Below, in pieces: positions 49,901 through 58,714 of a DNA stretch of 64,000 nucleotides. How positions within the stretch are numbered: position 1 is the stretch's first letter; the number at the start of each line of letters is the position of its first letter. Position numbers and translations under genes: made by a program. The notes under the pieces were generated by a model. The model saw only the letters and a program-made list of their open reading frames with translations, was not told the origin of the DNA and searched no databases. The DNA lies in assembly GCA_022449345.1 (NCBI GenBank), contig JAKURL010000009.1, positions 1 through 64,000 of the forward strand. Reading direction: 5' to 3'. The stretch is from Candidatus Thalassarchaeum sp. (GTDB lineage Archaea > Thermoplasmatota > Poseidoniia > Poseidoniales > Thalassarchaeaceae).

Positions 49901-52900
49901 GTCATTATCTCCATCCACCTCAAGTGTGGCCTCGCTTGCATTCAACCAATCTAAATTGGTTGTAAATGTCCAGTTTCCTTGAGGTAGAATAGTATTGAAA
50001 GAGCCAAATTCAGTAACTTCGATGTGCCAGACTGCATCAATGCTCTCGTGCATAGCGTATACGATAACTGGCTCCCAGCCATCTATATTGGAGGTGTAGT
50101 AATTTCCTAATCTATTGACATTTAGAGCACCGGAGACCTCGCTTCCTGGACGGGCAACCATGGTTACGTTGTCCATTCCCTCCTCGACAGTAAATCGAGT
50201 ACCGTTGACTATGTTCAGAACATTACCAAACACAGTAGCGTCAACAACAGAACCAATTGGTAAAACAACATTGAATACACCTTGTGCATTAGTTGTTACA
50301 GTGGTTGTGAAATTGTCCCAGTGGAAAAATACTGAAGTAAAGTCGACTTCCTCTGCACCAATTATTGAATCAGAAACCTCCGAATTGGTTGCGTTGTAGT
50401 AGACTGTTCCTACAACATTCATTGAATCTCTAAACGCAAATGAAGTGTTTATGTCGGATTCAATGTCTATTTGCTCCCATAGTTGCTCGGAATCACTTAA
50501 TGTATGGCTGAGTACCCACTCGCCTTCTGGCAATTCAACTAGGTATTCACCCGTGTCATTATCGTAGATTGCAAGAATGGATGGAATCGAACTGTCGGTG
50601 CTCGATAGAGTCAAGTTTAGATTCTCAACAGGGGTTTCTGTTCCATCTGAAATTTGAGTTAGTGAGAATCTCATATCATACACGGTCGGAACAGGAGTAG
50701 GGAAGTTTACTTCTGAGTCAATATCTGCTTCAAATTCATGGATTAGCTCTACCTCATTGAATCCATCTTCATCCATGTCTAGTTCAAAGATGTACTCACC
50801 TGGCACAATTGGGCCAAACTCGAACGAGCCATTCTGATCAGCAGTCATTTGACAAGGAGCGTACATTACCTCACTACATTCTCCGAGTAAAGTATCATTT
50901 TCGGAGTCAACCAGCATCATTGACACAGATCCAGACAGTGGATTACCATCAGTGTCGGTCAAGATTCCAGAAATTGCCCCACCAGCCACATCGATTTCGT
51001 GAAGCGATGGAACACCTTGGAAGGGTACATAGAATCCATCATTAATGTCAATTTGAGTTCCATCAGAGAATACAATTGTTACATCGTATTTTCCAGGTAT
51101 CGCGTCGATTAGGTGGAAGGTTCCAGCTTGTACCATAGGTCCACTAAATTCACCTTCTCCTGTGAAAGTACCAGTTCCATTTAGTGTGCCGAAGGATACT
51201 AGATTCTCATTGCTGGCATCGATTGTGAACATTCCGGCTCCAGTTAGAGAAGACCCATTATGTTCTTGCGAGAAAGAAGATGTTCCATTGGATGTAAATC
51301 TACCAGTTGCGTTGATAGCTCCATCGATTAGGAAGTCACCATCCGCAAATGAACAAACAGAGAAGTTCTCAGGCATTGTTCCATTCTCATTACAATCACC
51401 ATTAACGACACCCTCTCCATCGATAACGCCGGAAAGAGTTCCTCGCCCAGTAAATTCACCAGAGCCAGCAAGGCTGTGTCCGTGAAGAATAGTCTGGGTG
51501 TGTGTGCCAACGAAATCAGTCACAGTCATCAGACCGTTGCTAATCACCTCTCCCTCACCGGTAAAGGTCACTTGACCAATTCCTTGGAAAGATAGGTCTG
51601 GACCGATTACGCTTCCTGTAGAAGTCTCTAGGTTAATCGGTTGCATCTGAATTTGATCCCAAGAAGGTGTCAATTCAACAACTGCGTTTGTGATTGCTTG
51701 TCTATCAAATGAATCAACACCATTCCAAATTAGACGGCCAGTGGAGAATGATGGTTCAACTATAATATCAGCATCAACCTGAATCTGGCCATTTGAATGG
51801 CCTGCTTCGCCAGACACGTTTACAATAGTCTCCGATAGCCATTGGGCACCGGTTACATTTCCTAGAATTCCGGTGATTAAGTTGACACTGCGTACTCCGG
51901 TATTTGATTCGGTGGCTACGTCTTGCAACATACCACCGGAGCCGCTGGATAATTCATCGCGGGCAGCTCTCACATCTGGTTCCCCAAAGAAGGCTGAGAC
52001 TCTGATTTTTCCTGCTGGAACGGTAAAAGAGAACTCTCCGTTTTCATCTGCGTCAACTGTTCCTATCGGAATCCAATAGGTTCTAGGGTCGCGGTCGATA
52101 ACGGTACCGTTCTCATCGGCGACTTCTTCGCCACTAAAGGCGTCTCGCTCAATCAAAATACGAGCATTAGGAACAGGCCCTATCCCGTCCAATTCGACTG
52201 TTCCTTCTAGGGTTGCGCCACTGTAATATTTGACGACCTTAACGTTTGTATTGGCTCGACCAATTGCAGCATATCCTCCATCGAATATGTCTGGTACACT
52301 GTTATTGTCTTCATCTGGTGAGTCGGTTCCATCATTGTACCAATTTGCAATGACAAAGTGATTCATCATTGCACCAGGAAGAGGGAAGGCATTCTCAAGA
52401 GGAGAACCAGGGGTTCCACTGATTGCCCATGTAGGCCCGGGCTGAGATGGATCTACTGTTAATCCTAAGCTTGAGGTGCCGTATCCGACGTAAATTCTAG
52501 CAACCATAGTTTCGAAGAATGATTCCGTTTGTTGATACTGAATGTCGACAAGTTGAATCATATCAGAAGAATCTTGCATTGCGCCTGATTGCTGCTTTAC
52601 GACGTCTGTCATATACTCCTGCTCATAGCGCTCCGCGCTCATGAACACTGTGGGAACTAATGAAGGGTCACCTCTTTGAGTCTCGTAAACCGACTCAATG
52701 TAATGACTAGGATCTAGCCCAGAGAGGGTAGTTGGAGCATAGAAAATCCCAGTAGTTTGGCCGCGGTGGTAACTTTGGTCAGCGTAATATGCTCCGCCGA
52801 GTGGATACAATCTATCGTCAATTGCGAAGTAGCGAATCTCGTTGTTTCGGTTAATTGTTTCACCCAAACTACCTTCGTAATCTTGAACTTCATACTCAAC

Positions 52901-55900
52901 CATAGTAGTTATCTCATGATAGAGTTGTACGAGTTCATCTAAAGTTAATGCAGAAGTTAGGAAAGCCCGAGAGAGGCCGAGCTTTGCATTTGCCCGATGA
53001 AGGTTGGTTGAGACATCATCGTAGTCTTCAATTAAATCCGCTGTGTATCTGTATCCACCAATCTCGTAGTGAGTTGTGTCTTCCTCATAGGGTTGGCTAG
53101 AACCGCGTGCTTGGTTGAATAGTGTCTTGGCTTCAGTCTCGTTGGTGGTCGCATTTCCAACCTGTTCTCCATCTTTGAAAACGAACCACATTTCATCCGT
53201 AGGTAGTCCATTTTCATCAAGAACAGTTCCTCGCATCAAATCAGTGGTAATCTTGAGATTTCCATCAGTGAAGGATGAATCTTGTATCTCCTGAACATTC
53301 TGATATACGAGAACCAATGAACGGTCAATGACAAATTGTTTTTCGCCCGGTCCGATTGACAGAATGTTGTGGAATTCTTCAACTTGGTCCACTGAGAAAT
53401 GGTTAGCAAGAATCTCCTTGAATTCCTCACCAAATTCTCCATCTCCAGAATACTGTCGGTCACCTTGTGCAAGAGTTGCGATAAACATCGCAAGTGTATC
53501 CTCTTGTCCGGAAGATAGCAACATAGCACCACTGTGTGGAATTCCTGACTGGAAGTTGTCAGCAACTGTGGGATGTTCTCCGGAATCTAAGGCTTGGAAA
53601 CCATAATCCCACCAAGAGACAAATGCAGGTCTTTCCCCAAAGGACTCGTCAGAATCTTGTTCGGAAAGCCATTCGTAAGCCATATTCCAACCTCCGCCGT
53701 TGAATCCTGGACCGAAGGTCCCCATATACCAGCAACCACTTCCACAATTCGCGGATGGATTGTAGGAACTGCTATCCAATAACGAAATGCCTCCTACATC
53801 GTACCTCATTACGTCTGGAGTCATGTCGTAAATTACCTGATCCACATCTCCGGATGCAGTCTCTCCACGGGGGATACCCGAGTCGATACCATAGGTTGCA
53901 TGTTGTGTTGCTACGAGCATGAATACTAGCACGAGGGCTGGAATCATCGGCTTCTTGGCGCTAGCAGTTCTAACCGAACGGAAGCGAGCTCTTGGAGTAC
54001 CTATTCCAGCACGACGCCATTCCTTGACAAAACTAGAGAAATCGGCCATCTTCCAAAGTGCTGCAATGCCGATTGCACCGACAACTGCCATGGCTGGTGT
54101 TGCGTTGAAAATGAATCTACCAGCAGTCCAAGCCATGTAAGCGGCAATAATTACCCAAAGGCCAACTAGAGACAGTCCTTGCTTCTCCTCTCGGGCACCC
54201 CGCCAGAGAAGGATAAATGCATATCCAAGGGCAATCAATGTAACAATTGGGCCATAGGAAGCGAATAGCACACCTCTGCTCGGTGCCTGTGCCTCACCAA
54301 TAGTTCCGAAAATCTTGTTCTTTGAGAAGTAGAACCCACCTGTGAATAGGATATCCCAGCCATCGTAGATTTCTGCTGTCTGTAGAACCCATAGAGCGGA
54401 AAGAATTCCCCCGAAGAGTAAGACGCCGCTACCCAATACCAACAGCCATGGCTTGTCTCGGAAGCTGGAGGCGACCCACCCTAGGGCAATCGTGAATCCA
54501 ACGATATAGAACATTGGCTGAAATCCACTTGGAGCCCATAATAGGTTCAGACCTGGCCAGATGTAGAAGGGCAATGGAATTAGGAAAGTTGTGAGCATCA
54601 TTTGCAATGCTGCGGAAGTCAATGGAAGACTGTCACGTCGACGGAACATATTGAGGACAATCTGAAAAGCAAAGGCAAGGAATAGAATTCCAGGGCCGTA
54701 AACGAATCCCTTCCAACCCAACGCTACTGTTGAGAAACTGATTCCAGCTAGGGTTGCGTAGGACATCATGATAGCATTACGATTCCACATCTCTCGTATT
54801 CCCGCAATCAAATAAAGCGGATTCGGGCTTGGATTTCGGAAAATACGTTCGCTACCAATCTCGCCTAGAGCTCTAACCCAGAAATAGAATGCCATTGTTA
54901 AGAATAACAAAGCGAAGGAGTCGTGATCTGCTAGACCAAATGTTGAGTGGCTAACATGACCAGGCATCAAAGCCATCAGCCAAGCTGCGACAATTCCGGC
55001 TTGGGAGCTGTGGAGACGATTTGCAATCCCTGATACTGGCAAGACGATTAGTGCACCAAAGATTGCAGGGAATCCTGCAACTGACCACCAAACAATTTCA
55101 TCAGCCGTAATTCCAGTCAACCATTCCAGTGCTAATCCACCGAGTGCAAGACACCATGAGAATAGAGGGGGTCGCGGATTGATTCCACCGCTTGGATAAG
55201 ATCGATCAGCATCGAAAATGAAATGGGAATGCTCTGCGACAATATAGTCAACAACTCTCTTCATGTACCAAGGGTCAGAACCTCCAGTCATATCCCAAAG
55301 TCCAGTGACATTTGCGTTCATTGCTGGAAGTACATTCCAACCAGTTCTAATCAACAAACCAACAAGAACCGCCGAACCTACTAGTATGGAATAGGAATTA
55401 TCTCGCCACCATAAGCGGAACTCACTAGGTTCGCGACGTGGAGCGATTTCACCGAATCTACCGCTTGAAGCGAGCATAATCGCTAATACATTCAACCAGA
55501 ATGTGATGAAGAACCACGAGAATGCCCCGCCGAAATCATTTCCGGCAAGGAATTCCAATTGTTCAGGGAGACTAACTCCTATCTCGACCATGTGTGAAAG
55601 AGTGTAAATTAGCCAATTTACGGCAACAACGGATCCTAGTACATGCCATCTTTCCGCACGGCAGAAGGAAACAAACAGGACTACAATTGAAGTGACTAAA
55701 GCCCAAACTCCGCCAAGATAATGATGTTCTTCAAAAGCAGAAGCATCGGAAATAGTTGCCAACGAATAGAGAGGGACCAAGTTCACCAACAAAAGAACAA
55801 TTCCAGTGATGACTATGTCACGATGCCCAGAGAAGCCAATCTTGGATGGTAGTCTTTCGAATAGAGGTCCAATCCCTCCTCCGTATAGAATCCCTCTGAA

Positions 55901-56467
55901 AGCGATGGCTAGGATAGTTCCTAGCATCATCGATGCAACATAGAAAGCAAAGAAGTTTGCAGCGATTCCAGCCCTTTGGACATCGATAAGCAGATTCTGC
56001 AAAGTTGCTCCCTCTGAGAGAGTTAATTCTGGCATTGTTGCAGCATATGCAACAGAAACATGGAATCCTGCGACCATTGTGAATAGAATCGTCGCCTCCT
56101 CATTTCTATTGGATTTAACAAGAATCAAGGTTGATATCGCCATGAATGCAAAAGTTGTCGCTAGTATGGCGTCAATAAATCCGAGAGCTTCCAAAGCGAT
56201 TGTCGAAATCGCTACGAGAACTGAGAACACAGAGGTTCTCTTCACGACTGAATCATCAGGAAGGGCAGATACCCATATCCTTCCCAAAACAGCCGCGGTA
56301 GCGGCTGCGACGGGAAGGATAACCAACTTTCCTGTGTCAATCATCGCATCATCAGCGAAGGTTGTAGCGGAGAAAAATAGCAGGAGCAGTCCTGCTAGTA
56401 CCGCCGGTGTCGAAACCAGTCCATTGAACTGGCCGACGTCCTTCGTATTCCCGTTTTCGTAAGACAT
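46925..56467 (-). CDS. aglB: Giant AglB/STT3-like oligosaccharyltransferase fused to a very long extracellular repeat region and a C-terminal TM
   Basis: 3180-aa continuous ORF; multi-TM N-terminus; FVSWWDYGFQALDSGEHPTVADN catalytic motif; DPWYMKRVVDYIV; later CarboxypepD_reg-like, Gly-rich and NEW3-like segments. Confidence 0.87.
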   Translation of the reverse strand: MSYENGNTKDVGQFNGLVSTPAVLAGLLLLFFSATTFADDAMIDTGKLVILPVAAATAAVLGRIWVSALPDDSVVKRTSVFSVLVAISTIALEALGFIDAILATTFAFMAISTLILVKSNRNEEATILFTMVAGFHVSVAYAATMPELTLSEGATLQNLLIDVQRAGIAANFFAFYVASMMLGTILAIAFRGILYGGGIGPLFERLPSKIGFSGHRDIVITGIVLLLVNLVPLYSLATISDASAFEEHHYLGGVWALVTSIVVLFVSFCRAERWHVLGSVVAVNWLIYTLSHMVEIGVSLPEQLEFLAGNDFGGAFSWFFITFWLNVLAIMLASSGRFGEIAPRREPSEFRLWWRDNSYSILVGSAVLVGLLIRTGWNVLPAMNANVTGLWDMTGGSDPWYMKRVVDYIVAEHSHFIFDADRSYPSGGINPRPPLFSWCLALGGLALEWLTGITADEIVWWSVAGFPAIFGALIVLPVSGIANRLHSSQAGIVAAWLMALMPGHVSHSTFGLADHDSFALLFLTMAFYFWVRALGEIGSERIFRNPSPNPLYLIAGIREMWNRNAIMMSYATLAGISFSTVALGWKGFVYGPGILFLAFAFQIVLNMFRRRDSLPLTSAALQMMLTTFLIPLPFYIWPGLNLLWAPSGFQPMFYIVGFTIALGWVASSFRDKPWLLVLGSGVLLFGGILSALWVLQTAEIYDGWDILFTGGFYFSKNKIFGTIGEAQAPSRGVLFASYGPIVTLIALGYAFILLWRGAREEKQGLSLVGLWVIIAAYMAWTAGRFIFNATPAMAVVGAIGIAALWKMADFSSFVKEWRRAGIGTPRARFRSVRTASAKKPMIPALVLVFMLVATQHATYGIDSGIPRGETASGDVDQVIYDMTPDVMRYDVGGISLLDSSSYNPSANCGSGCWYMGTFGPGFNGGGWNMAYEWLSEQDSDESFGERPAFVSWWDYGFQALDSGEHPTVADNFQSGIPHSGAMLLSSGQEDTLAMFIATLAQGDRQYSGDGEFGEEFKEILANHFSVDQVEEFHNILSIGPGEKQFVIDRSLVLVYQNVQEIQDSSFTDGNLKITTDLMRGTVLDENGLPTDEMWFVFKDGEQVGNATTNETEAKTLFNQARGSSQPYEEDTTHYEIGGYRYTADLIEDYDDVSTNLHRANAKLGLSRAFLTSALTLDELVQLYHEITTMVEYEVQDYEGSLGETINRNNEIRYFAIDDRLYPLGGAYYADQSYHRGQTTGIFYAPTTLSGLDPSHYIESVYETQRGDPSLVPTVFMSAERYEQEYMTDVVKQQSGAMQDSSDMIQLVDIQYQQTESFFETMVARIYVGYGTSSLGLTVDPSQPGPTWAISGTPGSPLENAFPLPGAMMNHFVIANWYNDGTDSPDEDNNSVPDIFDGGYAAIGRANTNVKVVKYYSGATLEGTVELDGIGPVPNARILIERDAFSGEEVADENGTVIDRDPRTYWIPIGTVDADENGEFSFTVPAGKIRVSAFFGEPDVRAARDELSSGSGGMLQDVATESNTGVRSVNLITGILGNVTGAQWLSETIVNVSGEAGHSNGQIQVDADIIVEPSFSTGRLIWNGVDSFDRQAITNAVVELTPSWDQIQMQPINLETSTGSVIGPDLSFQGIGQVTFTGEGEVISNGLMTVTDFVGTHTQTILHGHSLAGSGEFTGRGTLSGVIDGEGVVNGDCNENGTMPENFSVCSFADGDFLIDGAINATGRFTSNGTSSFSQEHNGSSLTGAGMFTIDASNENLVSFGTLNGTGTFTGEGEFSGPMVQAGTFHLIDAIPGKYDVTIVFSDGTQIDINDGFYVPFQGVPSLHEIDVAGGAISGILTDTDGNPLSGSVSMMLVDSENDTLLGECSEVMYAPCQMTADQNGSFEFGPIVPGEYIFELDMDEDGFNEVELIHEFEADIDSEVNFPTPVPTVYDMRFSLTQISDGTETPVENLNLTLSSTDSSIPSILAIYDNDTGEYLVELPEGEWVLSHTLSDSEQLWEQIDIESDINTSFAFRDSMNVVGTVYYNATNSEVSDSIIGAEEVDFTSVFFHWDNFTTTVTTNAQGVFNVVLPIGSVVDATVFGNVLNIVNGTRFTVEEGMDNVTMVARPGSEVSGALNVNRLGNYYTSNIDGWEPVIVYAMHESIDAVWHIEVTEFGSFNTILPQGNWTFTTNLDWLNASEATLEVDGDNDTVNMYLYPDPSYVEIDFFLDYNGNNDVANGTPVEYRFSIVPVENSAGLTLDVEADGSEWIFDGFARVPIEAGSYRIDVEISNARAGDLFGTRIMTGDAYFDVGFGGEVVTRSIGFDPEWKVDLTFTNESGGPLVDQLVRFIDIENSGVIISRKTDMNGTLIDHLPDGDWIVAIDSVTTGAGIIEGVRTTITVAEQNANDAHTISTSELASFSIRISDEDGLYLQDMELILTSNDGLGSIYLDMTADSGQTSGIITSGSWNVELNQTDDGARYIIESVELVDGGLVAGENELIDIVSSTYYELSGTIFWDHDDDDDADVGEGVPDVEIYMTSEGHDNITQTTDSAGEWNVFVPAGTTWQISTMRAGFDEENESVAVNAPNSVEIELTAGHVDIYGNVSHSDLANIGQQVELILIPTHGMVRERVVPHKVYDDGVWNGQWTASVEPGRWIIRATFGDSNLVGMASIEADINDGGNVDVDLVYGGWLYLSTQWIDFEGTQHHASETDVEGADIVDEVEFILSSGAGVRWDAMLSEEGEISILMPSGVIEVEGGFSVEQMDRLMEYTAAKSISIPGSGTDLTASVTQDLLFDRISNHTINATIVAVTGGALTEEEEFDDVQTSLREDGEYDSIEFTISLDYLGHETVSSYTVSGNVAGTDGQSWMVEAWDSSVENWTTPFTFEFGLDSNNSTTYDNLRLRVTPANQSIAQSLANGHTVDIRFTSADGYQFEQEVIVRIPQFHNFELREPLLDVYGVRPSEELSIPILFTNSGNGDERFEFEFDDSQLPPDWQRTGATSHTVGAFTDTTHTIKVIAPENATGDEDFIITISVKDKNNGTYPPIAIRVKTSLPVLEISNVFSNGDPQFGTIHTFTVQVENTGLVDAESVKLVATVRGTNVNASVTQDVLSGDTVTYLIDIDLTDFGPSPEWFDFEISSEGQEFGQEPETVSERYTLKAQAFEDSTPTTVIGIILAVILVFVLWYFTRSGPRRPGAPF

Positions 56468-56549
56468 TATTTCATCACCGTCTAATTGCAGCCTGAAGGC
56501 TCAGCGTCGCGGCGACCTAAACTTCTGTTATAACCGTTCTCGGAAGAGA

Positions 56550-56564
56550 CGCTACGTAGTAGCG
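56550..56564. repeat. Perfect hairpin CGCTAC-GTA-GTAGCG, 24 nt after the purD stop
   Basis: Direct reading: 6-bp arms, 3-nt loop. Confidence 0.8.
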
Positions 56565-56588
56565 GCACTCCTGCTGAGAAAATTCTGT

Positions 56589-57857
56589 TCAAAGAGCCCG
56601 ATATGCGATATCCCTTCTATAGTGTGAGCCATCAAGTTGAATTTCATCTATGACAGCATAAGCCGCGCCGACAGCACTGGGAAGATTGTTTGCAATAGCG
56701 GTTGCTGACAGTACTCTTCCACCATTCGAAAGCAGTATTCCATCATCATCCCGAACTGTGCCCGCCTGATGGATGAATGCGGTGATTTCTCCCTCTTCGA
56801 TTCTAGTCTCTTCCCCTGAAATTCGTCGGCCGGTTTTTGACGGGCCGGGGTAGCCTTCTGAAGCCAAAACCACGGTAACTGCGGACCTTTTTGAGAAAAC
56901 AGGTTCCATGCCACTTATCCTACCCTCTGCTGCCGCTAGAAGAATCAATCCAAGGTCGCTATCGATTAAGGGAATAGTGACCTGTGTTTCAGGATCTCCG
57001 AACCTGACATTGTATTCGACGACGCTTGGAGCACCTTCCTCGTCAATCATCAAACCGACGTATAGAACCCCTCGATATGGAGTCGGTTGATTTCTCAGAT
57101 GATGATGCATTGGATTGACGATTTGCTCAATCACCCTTTGTCGGACTGTCGGGGTTACAACGGGAGCAGGGGCATATGCACCCATTCCTCCGGTATTTGG
57201 TCCGGTATCACCTTCTCCGACCCTCTTATGATCTTGGCTTGCCGGTAAGCAAATGAATCCTGATTCATCCATTATCACTAACATCGAGGCTTCCTCGCCG
57301 GTGAGAAATTCCTCTAACAGAACAAATCCATCCGTTGAAATTGAATCTTCGATGAAACTCCTCGCATCTTCAACGTCCTCTGTTACAACAACTCCCTTTC
57401 CCGCCGCTAATACATCTCGCTTGATTACCCATGGTGGAGAATATCGAGCGAGGGCGGCATCGATATCGGAATCAGCCCTCAAAATCTGGACTCCGCCAGT
57501 TGGGATTCCTAAGGATTCCATAACTCGTTTTGCATGTAGTTTTGAACCTTCCAATTCGGCTCCTTCTGAGTGTGGACCAAAACTAGGAATTCCTTTCTCC
57601 CTCAAGGAATCTGACAGTCCCGCTACAAGAGGGGCTTCTGGTCCGACTACAACTAGATCGACAGATAATTCGCTTGCGAGAGCAACAACACCGTCAACAT
57701 CGGTAGCAGAGACATTGTGATTGATTCCCACCATTGAGGTTCCCGCATTTCCTGGACAGGTATGAATTGAGTCGACTGAATTGCTTTCTGAAAGGCCGAT
57801 TGCGAGAGCGTGCTCTCTTCCACCTCCACCTACGACGAGCACCTTCATTCCTGCCAT
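56589..57857 (-). CDS. purD: Phosphoribosylamine--glycine ligase
   Basis: MKVLVVGGGGREHALAIGLS; GPEAPLVAGLSD; VEYNVRFGDPETQ. Confidence 0.95.
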   Translation of the reverse strand: MAGMKVLVVGGGGREHALAIGLSESNSVDSIHTCPGNAGTSMVGINHNVSATDVDGVVALASELSVDLVVVGPEAPLVAGLSDSLREKGIPSFGPHSEGAELEGSKLHAKRVMESLGIPTGGVQILRADSDIDAALARYSPPWVIKRDVLAAGKGVVVTEDVEDARSFIEDSISTDGFVLLEEFLTGEEASMLVIMDESGFICLPASQDHKRVGEGDTGPNTGGMGAYAPAPVVTPTVRQRVIEQIVNPMHHHLRNQPTPYRGVLYVGLMIDEEGAPSVVEYNVRFGDPETQVTIPLIDSDLGLILLAAAEGRISGMEPVFSKRSAVTVVLASEGYPGPSKTGRRISGEETRIEEGEITAFIHQAGTVRDDDGILLSNGGRVLSATAIANNLPSAVGAAYAVIDEIQLDGSHYRRDIAYRAL

Positions 57858-57885
57858 ATTGCATACGCAATCGGCGAGGGAGATA

Positions 57886-57901
57886 ATGCATTCCGATGCA
57901 T
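57886..57901. repeat. Hairpin ATGCAT-TCCG-ATGCAT downstream of carS
   Basis: Direct reading: 6-bp arms, 4-nt loop. Confidence 0.55.
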
Positions 57902-57936
57902 GGTCTCTTGACTCAGATTAGTAAACAAGCCAGCAA

Positions 57937-58635
57937 TCAGTATGGTACGGACTTCAATCCAAGTCTGTATCCCAAGACATTGAATGAGCGATGGATAATT
58001 GGAGTTAGGATAATTATCGCAATAATTGCCGACTTGAGGTCATCATGCATCATCACCTCATCGCTGTAGAGCAAAGCTGCTGCGATAAAGATGAAAATTG
58101 CAAATGGGAGAGTGTCCAGTAATGGTGCCTTAGAACTTACTTCACCCTCTCTCCTCAGACCTCTCCGTCGCTTGATGAATGAACCAGCCATATCACCTAA
58201 CATACAGGCACATCCTAGGGTGACCCCCACAATAAATGCCGCTCCCCATTCACCGCCAATCCAGAACCAATCGACTGAATCAGCGGTCAGAATTGGGTCG
58301 ATGAATGGGCGATTGGAAGGCTCTGCATTTCCACCCCATAACCAATGTGCAATTATAACTAAAATTCCAGAAAAACATGCTCCTCCGAACAGACCCTCCC
58401 AAGATTTGCCGTCACCGAGAAGCCTATTCCCGTCGGAATGAATCCTACCCCCGTCAATCTTGTGATTTTCATAACCGAATTTATCTGGAAGCCATTTACC
58501 AAAAAGCATGGCCCCAGTATTCGCCAAATATGCTGGACCATAGATGATTAGAACCGTTAGTACATTCAAACCAAATTCCGCAGGACCTGCGTTGGGAAAA
58601 GCAAGGGCGGACAAGTCAGACATTGTTCTGGCCAT
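57937..58635 (-). CDS. carS: CDP-archaeol synthase (DUF46/CarS)
   Basis: YGPAYLANTGAMLFGKW; IDGGRIHSDGNRLLGDGKSWEGLFGG; LGDMAGSFIKRRRGLRREGE. Confidence 0.9.
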   Translation of the reverse strand: MARTMSDLSALAFPNAGPAEFGLNVLTVLIIYGPAYLANTGAMLFGKWLPDKFGYENHKIDGGRIHSDGNRLLGDGKSWEGLFGGACFSGILVIIAHWLWGGNAEPSNRPFIDPILTADSVDWFWIGGEWGAAFIVGVTLGCACMLGDMAGSFIKRRRGLRREGEVSSKAPLLDTLPFAIFIFIAAALLYSDEVMMHDDLKSAIIAIIILTPIIHRSFNVLGYRLGLKSVPY

Positions 58636-58714
58636 TCGCTCATGCGAGAAGAACTCTCGGTTTCTTACTCATGCCGCCGATTCCTTCATTGATGACTGGT
58701 TGTACGACCCATTG

